From: Pelomonas candidula
Lineage (GTDB): Bacteria > Pseudomonadota > Gammaproteobacteria > Burkholderiales > Burkholderiaceae_C
NCBI RefSeq assembly: GCF_043555985.1
Contig: NZ_JBIGIC010000007.1
Location: forward strand, 124,001 to 188,000
DNA length: 64,000 nucleotides
Direction: 5' to 3'
Below, in pieces: positions 34,577 to 43,252 of this stretch (position 1 is the stretch's first letter; the number at the start of each line of letters is the position of its first letter). Made by a program: the position numbers and the translations under genes. The notes under the pieces were generated by a model that had not been told where the DNA came from, made no database searches, and saw only the letters and a list, made by a program, of their open reading frames with translations.

Positions 34577-34592
34577 AGCAGGTTGCGTGCCA
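34577..34592 (-). promoter_or_regulatory. Sigma-54 promoter of nrtABD
   Basis: Leftward TGGCACGCAACCTGCT differs from the consensus TGGCACG-N4-TTGCT at one base, with GG-N10-GC intact. The predicted start is 34566. The gap of 344 bases between nrtA and nasT is explained from here to 34403; in 34593-34746 I see no further recognisable element. Confidence 0.85.
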
Positions 34593-34746
34593 GCTTTTGC
34601 GGGCCGTGGATGCCGGCGTTTTGCACGCGCTTGGCGCGAGGCGGCGGCCGCGACGTGCGGTTTGCGTCGCGACGGTGCATGGGTCGGGAGAGTTTGTTGG
34701 TGCGTCGCGCCCCAGGCCGGAGACGGGGCGCGACGGCGGTGCGCGA

Positions 34747-35364
34747 TCAGCGCTGGCGCAGCAGTTGATCGGCGTCGATGAGCCGCGTGGCCACGCTGGC
34801 CAGGGTCTGGCCGCCGGCCATGGCGAGCTGGCGCAGGCGCTGGAAGGCGGCCTCTTCGTCGAGGCCCTGCTCGCGCATCAGGATGCCGCGTGCGCGCTCG
34901 ACGAGCTTGCGTTCGGCGAGCTGGGTCTGGGTCTGGCGCAGCTCGCGCTGCAGTGACTGGTCGTGCTCGAAGCGCGCCAGCGCCAGCTGCAGCAGCGCGC
35001 CCAGGCGTTGTGGCGGCAGGCCGGCCAGTTGCAGCGCGCTGGCGCCTGCCTGCAGTGCGGCTCGCATCTGTTCCGGCGTCATCTGCTCGGCGACGAGCAG
35101 CACGGGCCGCGGGTGCTGGCGCTGGGCCTCGGCCAGCTGGGCCAGCAGCGCTGGCGTGGGCTGGTCGCAGTCGATCAGCAGGATCTCGGGCGACTGGCGC
35201 TGCAGCGCGAGGGCCAGCGCATCGGGTTCGGCGACGAGGTCCAGCACGTCGACCAACTGGCAGCGCAGCCGGATCAGCTCAAGGCGGATGACCGGGCTGC
35301 GGCGCTGGCCGGCGTCGGCCAGCAGCACGCGCAGACCCGGCAGAGGGAATGGGGACGTGTCCAT
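34747..35364 (-). CDS. nasT: NasT-like ANTAR antitermination regulator
   Basis: A 205-residue protein with an N-terminal receiver-like domain (LRVLLADAGQ, ILLIDCDQP) and a C-terminal ANTAR RNA-binding domain (KLVERARGILMREQGLDEEA, then FQRLRQLAM). NasT binds leader RNA of nitrate genes and prevents termination; in other species NasS, an NrtA-like nitrate sensor, restrains it. No separate nasS is seen here. It lies directly upstream of nrtA, whose leader contains a fitting hexaloop hairpin. Confidence 0.9.
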   Translation of the reverse strand: MDTSPFPLPGLRVLLADAGQRRSPVIRLELIRLRCQLVDVLDLVAEPDALALALQRQSPEILLIDCDQPTPALLAQLAEAQRQHPRPVLLVAEQMTPEQMRAALQAGASALQLAGLPPQRLGALLQLALARFEHDQSLQRELRQTQTQLAERKLVERARGILMREQGLDEEAAFQRLRQLAMAGGQTLASVATRLIDADQLLRQR

Positions 35365-35391
35365 GCCCCGGGGCAGTGCAAATTGCGTGCC

Positions 35392-36354
35392 TCAACCGAG
35401 CAGCGGCAGGTGCAGCTCGACGACGGCGCGCTGTCCGGGGGCGGCTTCGCCCAGATAGAGGGCGTATGGCGGCAGCTGCGGGTGGGGGCGCAGCTGCTCG
35501 ACGCGCAGGCGCTGCATGCCCTGGTACCAGGCCAGCTCCAGCGCCTCGGGCAGGCCGTCGAAGCGCAGCACGTAGGCGCGGTGGGCGGGCAGCTCGCGCA
35601 GGCTCAGGCCGTCGGGTGGCGCGGCGTCGGCCGACAGCGTCACGCCGACCTGGCAGTCGACGACGCGCAGCTTGAGCTGGGTCTTCAGGTACAGCACCAT
35701 GGCAGTGCCGTCCGCGCCCACGCCGGCACCGGCGAGTTGCGCGCGCACAGCGGCGATGCGCGGCGGCAGTTCGGCGGCCAGCGTGTCCAGCGGCCCGCGG
35801 TAGGGCTGCTGGGCGACGCTTCGTGCCGACTGGTCGCGCGCGCCGGCGTAGTCCAGCGTGTACGCCTCGGGATCGGCGCCCAGCGCGGCGGCCAGGCGGT
35901 CCAGGCCGAAGCGCAGGTCCAGCTGGGTGGCGCCCTGTACGGTTGCGGCGAAGGCGCGCAGCGTGAACGCGACGCGCCCCTTGAAGCGCCAGGTGACGTT
36001 CGTGCCACCCGGGGCGGGCTCGAATCGCCAGTCCGAACGGCCCTGGAACTTGAAGGGCAGCGCGAACGACAGCTGCTGCCGCAGCGGGCCCCGGGCCACC
36101 ACACGGCCGCGGCCGACCTGGGGCACGTCCCAGGACAGCGTGGCGCCGTCCACCCGGGCCGGCGTGTCGCGCGCGTGTTCCAGCCAGGGGTTCCAGGCCT
36201 GCCACTGCGCCAGGTCCGCGACGCGGGCCTGCACGGCGTCCGGCGGCGAGGCGATGAAGCGCGTCGCCTCCGCCCGCACACGGCCGCTGTAGCGGCCCAT
36301 GTAGACGAAGAGCACGACGAGGACCAGCGCCAGCGCGAAGAAGAGAGGGCTCAT
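35392..36354 (-). CDS. SRPBCC-fold protein with C-terminal GyrI-like domain, membrane-anchored
   Basis: A 320-residue protein. One N-terminal membrane helix (LFFALALVLVVLFVYMG) is followed by an SRPBCC/polyketide-cyclase-like ligand-binding domain (FIASPPDAVQARVADLAQWQ, NPWLEHARDT). The C-terminal part (about 190-320) resembles a GyrI/AraC effector-binding domain (SLRELPAHRAYVLRFDG). This pairing is known in proteins annotated as SRPBCC family. Ligand and role are unknown. It is unlinked in function to its neighbours so far as can be seen, and lies after the dct terminator. Confidence 0.75.
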   Translation of the reverse strand: MSPLFFALALVLVVLFVYMGRYSGRVRAEATRFIASPPDAVQARVADLAQWQAWNPWLEHARDTPARVDGATLSWDVPQVGRGRVVARGPLRQQLSFALPFKFQGRSDWRFEPAPGGTNVTWRFKGRVAFTLRAFAATVQGATQLDLRFGLDRLAAALGADPEAYTLDYAGARDQSARSVAQQPYRGPLDTLAAELPPRIAAVRAQLAGAGVGADGTAMVLYLKTQLKLRVVDCQVGVTLSADAAPPDGLSLRELPAHRAYVLRFDGLPEALELAWYQGMQRLRVEQLRPHPQLPPYALYLGEAAPGQRAVVELHLPLLG

Positions 36355-36373
36355 CGGTGAGGGTGTCCAGATG

Positions 36374-36400
36374 GAAGAAAGCCCGGCCGGGGCCGGGCTT
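36374..36400 (-). terminator. Rho-independent terminator of the dct operon
   Basis: Read leftward, AAGCCCGGCC, two bases, GGCCGGGCTT, then TTTCTTC: a 10-bp perfect stem followed by a pyrimidine run. It lies between the dctM stop and the SRPBCC gene, where the dct transcript should end. Confidence 0.85.
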
Positions 36401-36421
36401 GGTGGACGGGATGCTAAGTCG

Positions 36422-37705
36422 TCAGAGCATGCCCATCGCGTGCGGGACGACCAGCGTCAGCCACGGCCAGTAGGTGACGAGAATCAGGAAGGCGATCATC
36501 GTCAGCAGCCAGGGCATGACGGCTTTCGTCAGCTCGGTGATGCCGAGCTTGGAGATGCCCGAGGCCACGTAGAGGTTCAACCCCACGGGCGGGTGGCACA
36601 GCCCCACTTCCATGTTCACGTCGATCAGGATGCCGAAGTGCACCGGGTTCACGCCCAGCTGCATGGCTGCGGGGAAGAAGATCGGCGCCATGATCAGGAT
36701 GATGGACGACGGGTCCATGAAGTTGCCGGCGCCCAGCAGCACGAGGTTCACGACGAACAGGAAGCCGTGCTGGCCCAGGTTCATCGACAGCAGCCAGTCG
36801 GCCAGCTGGTGCGGCAGGTTCTCGTTGGTCAGCACGAAGGAGAACAGCACCGCGTTCGTGATGATGTAGAGCAGCATCGCGGACATGTTGGCCGAGTCCC
36901 TGAGGACCTTCGGCACCTGCTTCAGCTTCAGATCCTTGTAGACGAAGATCGAGACGAAGAACGAGTACACCGCTGCCATCGCCGCGGCCTCGGTCGCCGT
37001 GAAGGCGCCCGACCAGATGCCGCCGACGATGATGACGACGAGCAGCAGGCCCCAGAAGCTTTCGCGGAAGGCCTTGAAGCGGGCGCCCCAGCCGACTCGC
37101 GCCAGACGCGGGTAGTTGTTGCGGCGGGCGATCCACCACGTCACGGCCGCCAGCATCAGCGCCAGCACGATGCCGGGCAGCAGGCCGGCGACGAACAGCG
37201 CGCCGATCGACGTGTTGGTCGAGATCGCGTAGATGACCTTGGGAATCGACGGCAGCATCAGGATGCCGAGCGAGCCGGCCGTGATGATGACGCCGGCGCC
37301 GAAGCGCATCGGGTAGCCATGGGCCACCATGGCCGGCAGCACGATGGAGCCGATGGCCACGACGGTCGCGACCGACGAACCGCAGACCAGCGCGAACATC
37401 GAGCAGGCCAGGATGGACGCGAGCGCCAGGCCGCCGTGGAAGTGACCGACCATGCTCGTCGCAAAGTTGATCATCCGCCGCGCGACACCGCCGTGCGTGA
37501 GGAAGTTGCCGGCCAGGATGAAGAACGGCACGGCCATGATTTCCCACTTCTCGATGCCGGTGAACAGCTTGTGTGCCACCTCCATCGCGGGCACATCGGT
37601 CATCGTGAAGATGAAGGTCAGCACCGTCAGGCCCAGCGAGATGCTGATCGGCATGCCGGTCAGCATCAGCGCCAGCAGCAGGCCGAAGATGATGAGGGCG
37701 TTCAT
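36422..37705 (-). CDS. dctM: TRAP transporter large permease
   Basis: A 427-residue membrane protein with about 12 hydrophobic segments, the ion-coupled transport subunit of a tripartite (TRAP) transporter for C4-dicarboxylates or similar acids. Family signatures are visible: FFILAGNFLTHGGVARRMI, CGSSVATVVAIGSIVLPAM, PPVGLNLYVASGISKLGITE. The ATG at 37705 overlaps the dctQ stop (ATGA). It is the last gene of the leftward set dctP-dctQ-dctM, followed by a strong terminator. Confidence 0.96.
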   Translation of the reverse strand: MNALIIFGLLLALMLTGMPISISLGLTVLTFIFTMTDVPAMEVAHKLFTGIEKWEIMAVPFFILAGNFLTHGGVARRMINFATSMVGHFHGGLALASILACSMFALVCGSSVATVVAIGSIVLPAMVAHGYPMRFGAGVIITAGSLGILMLPSIPKVIYAISTNTSIGALFVAGLLPGIVLALMLAAVTWWIARRNNYPRLARVGWGARFKAFRESFWGLLLVVIIVGGIWSGAFTATEAAAMAAVYSFFVSIFVYKDLKLKQVPKVLRDSANMSAMLLYIITNAVLFSFVLTNENLPHQLADWLLSMNLGQHGFLFVVNLVLLGAGNFMDPSSIILIMAPIFFPAAMQLGVNPVHFGILIDVNMEVGLCHPPVGLNLYVASGISKLGITELTKAVMPWLLTMIAFLILVTYWPWLTLVVPHAMGML

Positions 37706-38319
37706 TGGCGGGCCTCCACTTGCAGCGGCGCCTGTTCGTCCACGCCCTCGACGTGGGACTCGTCATGCTTGGGCAGCTCGCCGGTCTTCCAGAACGCGAC
37801 GCAGACCTGGATGAAGCGGTAGCTCATCAGCGCCGAGCCCAGCGGAATGGCCAGGTAGATGATCCAGGTGTGCCATTCCAGGTCGGGGTCGGTCGGCCCC
37901 TCGGGCACGTCGTCGCTGGGACGGCCGATGAGATCGAGGAAGGCGTAGTGCGCCCCGTTCTTCCACACGAAGACGGCACCGAGCGCGGCGATGGCGCCGG
38001 TGAACACCGCGCCGGCGATCAGGCCGAAGATGACGAAGCGGCCGCGGTTCTTGTCGCTCATGCGGTTGATGACGACGTCCACGCCGACGTGGATGCCGGT
38101 GCGCACGCCGTAGGCCGCGCCGAACTTGCACATCCACACGAACAGGATGGTGCACAGCGTCTGCGCCCAGCTCATGTCGAGCTTGAGCGCGTAGTCCTGG
38201 ATGTAGGGCACACCGGCCAGATAGCGGTGCATGACGGCGACGAAGATGATCAGCGTCGCGGAGGCCATCAGGAGGGAGATGAGCCACTCCTCCAGATGGT
38301 TCAGCACTTTGTTCAGCAT
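37702..38319 (-). CDS. dctQ: TRAP transporter small permease
   Basis: A 205-residue four-helix membrane protein that pairs with DctM. It shows LEEWLISLLMASATLIIF, LDMSWAQTLCTILFVWMCKF and GIHVGVDVVINRM, typical of DctQ. A hydrophilic C-terminal tail of about 40 residues is rich in Glu and Asp. It overlaps dctM by four bases and follows dctP after an 83-base gap with a hairpin. Confidence 0.94.
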   Translation of the reverse strand: MLNKVLNHLEEWLISLLMASATLIIFVAVMHRYLAGVPYIQDYALKLDMSWAQTLCTILFVWMCKFGAAYGVRTGIHVGVDVVINRMSDKNRGRFVIFGLIAGAVFTGAIAALGAVFVWKNGAHYAFLDLIGRPSDDVPEGPTDPDLEWHTWIIYLAIPLGSALMSYRFIQVCVAFWKTGELPKHDESHVEGVDEQAPLQVEARQ

Positions 38320-38349
38320 TGTTTTCTCCGATGAACGGAAACGGCCACG

Positions 38350-38384
38350 CCCGCCTCAGGCCAGGGTGGCCGGGGCAAGGCGGG
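38350..38384 (-). other. Intercistronic hairpin between dctP and dctQ
   Basis: CCCGCCT pairs with AGGCGGG, with an inner GGCC/GGCC stem. In binding-protein operons such hairpins often protect the abundant binding-protein mRNA and lower read-through to the membrane genes; that role is inferred here. Confidence 0.5.
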
Positions 38385-38402
38385 ACGACTCGGGAGCGGG
38401 GC

Positions 38403-39413
38403 TTACTTCGGCGCGACGAAGCCGGCAGCCTTGTAGGCGGCGTCGATCGTGGCCTTGCCGACGCGCGACTCCATCTCCTTGTGGACCGGCATCAGCGCCT
38501 TCTTCCACTCGTTGATCTCGTCCGGCGTGGGCGTGTAGACCGTGACCTTGCCGCTGGCCTTGATCTTGTCGAGCGCGGTGGCGTTCTCGGTCGCGGCGAT
38601 GGCGTTGGCGTAGGTCGTGGCGTCCTTGATGGCGCCTTCCAGCTGCGTGCGGATGTCGGCCGGCAGGCCGTCCCAGAACTTCTTGTTGACGATGACCGCG
38701 TAGGCCAGGTGGCCGTGGTTGGACAGCGTCATGTGCTTCTGCACTTCGGAGATCTTCTGCGTCAGGAAGTTGCTGGGCACGCCCTCGGTGCCGTCCACGA
38801 CGCCGGTCTGCAGCGCCTGGTAGAGCTCGCTGAAGGCCATGACCTGCGGGATCGCGCCCAGCGCGCGCATCTGCGCGTCCAGCACCTTGCTGGACTGGAT
38901 GCGCATCTTCATGCCCTTGAAGTCCGCCACGTGGTGCAGCGGCTTGTTGGCGCTCATGATGTGGAAGCCGTTGTCCCAGTAGGCCAGGCCCTTGATGCCC
39001 TTGGGCTCCAGCTTCTTGAACAGGTCGGCACCGAGCGGGCCGTCGGTGACGGCGCGGAAGGCGGCCGTGTCCTTGAACAGGAAGGGCAGGTCGAAGACCT
39101 CGAACTCCTTGGCGCCCAGCGGGCCGAACTTGGCCAGCGACGGGGCCAGCATCTGGACCGAGCCCAGCTGCAGCGCCTCCATCTCTTCCTTGTCCTTGTA
39201 GAGCTGGCTGTTCGGGTAGACCTCGACCTTCACGCGGCCGTTGGTGCGCTGCTCGGCCAGCTCCTTGAAGCGGATCGCGCCCTTGCCCTTGGGCGTGTCG
39301 TTGGCGACGACGTGGCTGAACTTGATGACGATGGGCGCCTGGGCTTGGGCGGCGGTGCCCAGGGTCATCAGGGCGGCCAGGACGAGGCCGGTGCGACGGG
39401 TGAAGAGGTTCAT
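38403..39413 (-). CDS. dctP: TRAP transporter substrate-binding protein (copy 1)
   Basis: A 336-residue periplasmic receptor of the DctP family. The signal peptide is RRTGLVLAALMTLGTAAQA. The core blocks are VIKFSHVVANDTPKG, YPNSQLYKDKEEMEALQLG and FSELYQALQTGVVDGTEG; the conserved arginine of the carboxylate site is in MKMRIQSSKV. It is probably specific for succinate, fumarate or malate. It is followed by dctQ and dctM, and preceded 50 bases upstream by a very similar paralogue. Confidence 0.95.
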   Translation of the reverse strand: MNLFTRRTGLVLAALMTLGTAAQAQAPIVIKFSHVVANDTPKGKGAIRFKELAEQRTNGRVKVEVYPNSQLYKDKEEMEALQLGSVQMLAPSLAKFGPLGAKEFEVFDLPFLFKDTAAFRAVTDGPLGADLFKKLEPKGIKGLAYWDNGFHIMSANKPLHHVADFKGMKMRIQSSKVLDAQMRALGAIPQVMAFSELYQALQTGVVDGTEGVPSNFLTQKISEVQKHMTLSNHGHLAYAVIVNKKFWDGLPADIRTQLEGAIKDATTYANAIAATENATALDKIKASGKVTVYTPTPDEINEWKKALMPVHKEMESRVGKATIDAAYKAAGFVAPK

Positions 39414-39463
39414 GGCGTGTCTCCTTGTTTGCTTGGAATGGTTGGGTGTCGGTGGGAACGGGC

Positions 39464-40489
39464 TCACTTCGCGGCGCCGGTGGCCTGGTAGACCCGAGTC
39501 AGCAGGGCGCCGCCGACACGCGGCTCCATCTCCTTGTGTACGGGCAGCAGCGTGGTGCGCCAGACGGCGCGCTCGGCGTCGCTCAGGTCGTGCACCTGCA
39601 CGCGCGGGTTCTTGCGCAGCGCGGCTAGCGCTTCCTGGTTCTCCTGGGTCACCTGCTGCAGCTCGTAGTCGGAGGCCTGCTTCATGGCCTCGGTCAGCGC
39701 CGCGCGGATGTCGGCCGGCAGGCCGTCCCAGAACTTCTTGTTGACGATGGCTGCGTAGCCCGTGTGGGTGTGGTTGGTCAGCGTGATGTGCTTCTGCACC
39801 TCGTAGTACTTCTGCGAGGTGTAGCTGGACAGGATGTTCTCGGTGCCGTCGACCACGCCGGTCTGCAGGGCCTGGTAGACCTCGGAGAACGGCATGGTCT
39901 GCGGCAGCGCGCCCATCAGGCGCAGGCTGGCCTCCAGCACCTTGGAGCTGGGGATGCGCATCTTCAGGCCCTTGAGGTCCGCGGGCTTGAGCACCGGCTT
40001 GTTGGCCGAGAACACATGGAAGCCACCGCTCCAGAAGGCCATGCCGTGGATGCCCCGGGCCTCCAGCGCGCCCATCAGCTCCTGGCCGATCTTGCCTTCG
40101 GTGACCTGCACGAACTGCTGTTCGGACGTGAAGAGGTAAGGCAGGTCGAAGATCTCGAACTGCTTGGCGCCCAGCGGCCCGAACTTGGACAGCGACGGGG
40201 CCAGCATCTGCACCGAGCCCAGTTGCAGGGCCTCCATCTCTTCCTTGTCCTTGTAGAGCTGGCTGTTCGGGTAGATCTCGACCTTGACCCGCCCGGCGGT
40301 GCGCTTTTCCGCTTCTTCCTTGAAGCGCTGCACGGCCCGGCCCTTGGGCGTGTCGACGGCGACCACGTGGCTGAACTTGATGACGATGGGCGCCTCGGCC
40401 TGGGCCGCGACGGGAAGGGCCAGCGCTGCGGCAAGCAGCAGGCGGCGGGGCATGAGGGCCAAAGTCTGTCTCCGTGGTTTGGATCGCAT
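39464..40489 (-). CDS. dctP: TRAP transporter substrate-binding protein (copy 2)
   Basis: A 341-residue paralogue of the preceding receptor with long identical blocks (APIVIKFSHVVA, YPNSQLYKDKEEMEALQLG, YQALQTGVVDGTE, VNKKFWDGLPADIR). The binding-site arginine block is LKMRIPSSKV. A signal peptide LLLAAALALPVAAQA is present; the start may be 40489 or the ATG at 40453. It is the first gene of the leftward dct operon, facing the sensor kinase gene across an 80-base divergent region with a palindrome. Two receptors for one permease pair suggest a widened substrate range. Confidence 0.94.
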   Translation of the reverse strand: MRSKPRRQTLALMPRRLLLAAALALPVAAQAEAPIVIKFSHVVAVDTPKGRAVQRFKEEAEKRTAGRVKVEIYPNSQLYKDKEEMEALQLGSVQMLAPSLSKFGPLGAKQFEIFDLPYLFTSEQQFVQVTEGKIGQELMGALEARGIHGMAFWSGGFHVFSANKPVLKPADLKGLKMRIPSSKVLEASLRLMGALPQTMPFSEVYQALQTGVVDGTENILSSYTSQKYYEVQKHITLTNHTHTGYAAIVNKKFWDGLPADIRAALTEAMKQASDYELQQVTQENQEALAALRKNPRVQVHDLSDAERAVWRTTLLPVHKEMEPRVGGALLTRVYQATGAAK

Positions 40490-40518
40490 TCTTCAAGCCG
40501 GCCCGCTCGAAGGGTAGT

Positions 40519-40532
40519 TGTGGAGTTCCACA
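40519..40532. promoter_or_regulatory. Palindrome between dctP and the dct sensor kinase (candidate operator)
   Basis: TGTGGAGTTCCACA is a perfect 6-bp inverted repeat with a 2-base centre, midway between the divergent starts. It could bind the FixJ-type regulator encoded at 42650-43252. No flanking promoter boxes could be fixed confidently. Confidence 0.42.
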
Positions 40533-40568
40533 TTTCGCGTGGGCGCGGCGCTCCCTAGACTGCGGAGC

Positions 40569-42479
40569 ATGCAATTGCGCGACGTCCTGACCCGAAGCCT
40601 CTGGCTGGCGCCCCTGGGGTTATCCCTTGTTTTCGTGCTGGGCGTGCTGGGCTGGGTGCGGGCCAACGAGGCCGACGAGCAGGAGCAGCAGCGCCAGACG
40701 ATGATCTCCGACGCCCTCAGCACCGAGGCCCAGCTGCGCGACCGCATCGACGACGAGCAATCCCATCTGCGCCAGCTCGCGGCGGCGTTGGCCGGTGAGG
40801 CGCCCAGCGCGGCGCTGCTGGCGGCCCACCCCGAGGTCAACGCGGGGCTGCGCCGGCTGTGGCTGTCGGTGACGTGGCTGGACGCCCGCAACCGCGTGCT
40901 GGCCGAGGTGCCGGAGGACGCCGAGGCCGCGCACTCCGACGATGGCCTGTCGCTGCACCTGACCGCCCGTGTCGGCACCAGCGGCGTGCTGGTCGTGCGC
41001 TACGCGCCGGCGCTGCTGCTCAAGCGCGGCGTGCCCTGGTGGCTGGCGCGCAAGTACGACGTGCAGCTGGTGGACAGCGCCGACCAGGTCATCGCCTCGT
41101 CCACGGATTCGCCGATGCGTGCGGCGCAGGGCCTGCTGCCGAGCTACCGCGTCGCGCTGACCGGCCCGCTGCGTGCCAGCCCGCTGGCTCAGGCCACGCT
41201 GACCGACGCGGCGCTGGAGCTGACGCTGCGCGAGCCCGCCACCAATGGCGTGCGCCCGCTGGCGCTGGTGCTGGTGGCCGGCTTCCTGCCGCTGATCGCC
41301 GTCGCCAGCTGGCTGCTGCGCCGGCAGATGCGCCATGTCGAGCGCGCCGAGGTCGCCGGCCGCACCGAGGCCGCCTGGCGCCGCGCGATGGAGGACTCGG
41401 CGCTGGTGGCGCTGCGCGCGCGCGACTTCGACGGCCGGCTGCTCTACGTCAACCGCACCTTCTGCGACATGGTGGGCCTGCCCGCCGAACGGCTCGTGGG
41501 CCTGCTGCCGCCCATGCCCTACTGGCCGCCGGACGCGCTGGCCGAGGTGGCCGAGCGCAACCGCCGCAACCTCGCCGGCCACGCACCGCGCGAGGGCTAC
41601 GAGGCGCACTGGCGGCACAGCTCCGGCCGCGTCGTCGACGTGATGGTGTTCGAGTCGCCGCTGGTGGACGCTGGTGGCCGCCAGATCGGCTGGATGGGCT
41701 CCATCCTCGACATCACCAACGCCAAGCGGCTGGAGGAGCGCGAGCGCCGCCAGGTCGAGACGCTGGCTCACAACGCGCGGCTGACGATGCTGGGCGAGGT
41801 GGCCTCCACGCTGGCCCACGAGCTGAACCAGCCGCTGACGGCCATCGCCAGCTACAACGCCGGCATCACCAACTCGCTGGCCAAGCTGGGCGTGCAGGAC
41901 GAGCTGGTGCTCGGCGCGCTCAAGCGGCTGGGCCAGCAGGCCGAGCATGCGGGCCGCATCGTCGCGCGCATCCGCGAGTTCCTGACCCGGCGCGAGCCCC
42001 GCCACGAGCGCTGCGACCTGCACGAGGTCATCACCGCGGCCGTCGAACTGCTCAAGCGCGACTGCCAGCGCCGCGGCGTCGCGCTGGACGTGGCGCTGGC
42101 ACCCGGCGTGCCCGATGTGCTGGCCGACGCCGTGCTCATCGAGCAGGTCGTCATCAACCTCGTTCGCAACGCGGCGGACGCGCTTCAGGCCCGCCCGACG
42201 GGAGATGGCGGCCGGCGCATCGCCGTCAGCAGCCGCGTGGCGGGCGACTTCGTGCGCGTGGACGTGCAGGACAACGGCCCCGGCCTGCAGGGCCGCCGCG
42301 TCGAGCAGCTGTGCGCGCCGTTCTATTCCACCAAGGCCGACGGCATGGGCATGGGCCTGGCCATCTGCCGCTCCATCGTCGAGGCTCACCAGGGCGTGCT
42401 CGACGCCGACGAGGCGCCCGGCGGCGGCGCGTTGTTCTCGTTCAGCCTGCCGTTGAGCAGGGAGGCCGTCCATGGTTGA
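40569..42479 (+). CDS. dctS: Sensor histidine kinase, DctS/DctB-like
   Basis: A 636-residue membrane kinase. Helices lie at about 10-30 and 235-255 and bound a periplasmic sensor domain of about 200 residues. A PAS domain (about 275-390; LLYVNRTFCDMVGLPAERLV), HisKA with His417 (LAHELNQPLTAIASYN) and an ATPase domain (NLVRNAADAL, DNGPGLQ, GMGMGLAICRSIV) follow. Position opposite dctP and pairing with a FixJ-type regulator match the DctS-DctR system of Rhodobacter, which senses C4-dicarboxylates. The name rests on that context. Confidence 0.9.
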   Translation: MQLRDVLTRSLWLAPLGLSLVFVLGVLGWVRANEADEQEQQRQTMISDALSTEAQLRDRIDDEQSHLRQLAAALAGEAPSAALLAAHPEVNAGLRRLWLSVTWLDARNRVLAEVPEDAEAAHSDDGLSLHLTARVGTSGVLVVRYAPALLLKRGVPWWLARKYDVQLVDSADQVIASSTDSPMRAAQGLLPSYRVALTGPLRASPLAQATLTDAALELTLREPATNGVRPLALVLVAGFLPLIAVASWLLRRQMRHVERAEVAGRTEAAWRRAMEDSALVALRARDFDGRLLYVNRTFCDMVGLPAERLVGLLPPMPYWPPDALAEVAERNRRNLAGHAPREGYEAHWRHSSGRVVDVMVFESPLVDAGGRQIGWMGSILDITNAKRLEERERRQVETLAHNARLTMLGEVASTLAHELNQPLTAIASYNAGITNSLAKLGVQDELVLGALKRLGQQAEHAGRIVARIREFLTRREPRHERCDLHEVITAAVELLKRDCQRRGVALDVALAPGVPDVLADAVLIEQVVINLVRNAADALQARPTGDGGRRIAVSSRVAGDFVRVDVQDNGPGLQGRRVEQLCAPFYSTKADGMGMGLAICRSIVEAHQGVLDADEAPGGGALFSFSLPLSREAVHG

Positions 42480-42530
42480 AATGGAGCGGCCCCTCGCCCA
42501 GTCCCACCCCGCTGAACGCGGGCCAGCCTG

Positions 42531-42625
42531 GTCGATCCCCCGAGGGGACGGCGATGCTTGTCGGATCGACCGACAAGCACATCGCCAGACGGGCCGGCTT
42601 GGGGCGGCCCGGCGCTCGGCCCGAA
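42531..42625 (+). repeat. Interspersed hairpin repeat, copy A
   Basis: It begins GTCGATCCCCCGAGGGGACG and ends GGCCCGGCGCTCGGCCCGAA. The centre (42550-42586) is a palindrome: GGCGAT outside, GCTTGTCGG, five bases, CCGACAAGC, then ATCGCC. It fills the 170-base gap between dctS and dctR, separating two genes that are normally adjacent. Confidence 0.78.
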
Positions 42626-42649
42626 CACCGGTTCATCAAGGTGACTGAA

Positions 42650-43252
42650 ATGATGGGCACTGTCCACCTCGTCGACGACGACCCCGGCGTGCGCGACGCG
42701 CTCGCCTTCCTGCTGCGCTCGCGGGGCCTCGCGGTGCGGGCCTTCGATGGCGGCCCGGCGCTGCTGGAGGCGCTGGACCGCGAGGGGCCACCGAAAGGGG
42801 TCTTCCTGCTCGATGTGCGCATGGAGCCCATGACCGGCACGCGGCTGCACGACGAGTTGCTGGCGCGCCAGCTGCGCAACCCGGTGCTGTTCCTGACCGG
42901 CCATGGCGACATCCCGATGGTCGTGGAGGCGCTGAAGAAAGGCGCCTTCGATTTCCTGGAAAAGCCCTACAGCGACAACGCGCTGGCCGACCGCATCGAG
43001 CAGGCGCTGGCCGTGGACGCGGCGATGCAGGCCGAGGGCGCCCAGGCCGCCGAGCGCTCGGCGCGGCTCGCGAGCCTGACCGAGCGCGAGCACGAGGTCA
43101 TGACCCGCGTGGCGGCCGGCAAGCTCAACAAGATCATTGCCGACGAGCTGCACGTGTCCATCCGCACCGTCGAGGTCCACCGTGCCCGTGTCTTCGCCAA
43201 ACTGGGCGTTCGATCGGCGGCGGAGGTGGCGACGCTGATCGCGGGCCGGTAA
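42650..43252 (+). CDS. dctR: FixJ/NarL-type response regulator, DctR-like
   Basis: A 200-residue regulator with an N-terminal receiver (VHLVDDDPGVRDALAF, phospho-acceptor Asp55 in LLDVRMEPMTG, LTGHGDIPM, KPYSDNAL) and a C-terminal LuxR helix-turn-helix (LTEREHEVMTRVAAGKLNKI, then SIRTVEVHRARVFAKLGV). AAGG lies nine bases before ATG 42650. It is probably phosphorylated by the upstream kinase and activates dctPQM, as in Rhodobacter. The gap to dctS contains repeat copy A. Confidence 0.92.
   Translation: MMGTVHLVDDDPGVRDALAFLLRSRGLAVRAFDGGPALLEALDREGPPKGVFLLDVRMEPMTGTRLHDELLARQLRNPVLFLTGHGDIPMVVEALKKGAFDFLEKPYSDNALADRIEQALAVDAAMQAEGAQAAERSARLASLTEREHEVMTRVAAGKLNKIIADELHVSIRTVEVHRARVFAKLGVRSAAEVATLIAGR

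Noticed and set aside
38403..40574. One continuous minus-strand frame joining both dctP genes
   Set aside because: The region between and upstream of the real start at 39413 is translated in the wrong frame for copy 2; each copy has its own signal peptide and stop.
42480..42649. A possible small gene between dctS and dctR
   Set aside because: The open frame there arises from repeat copy A and an extended start of dctR; there is no independent ribosome site.
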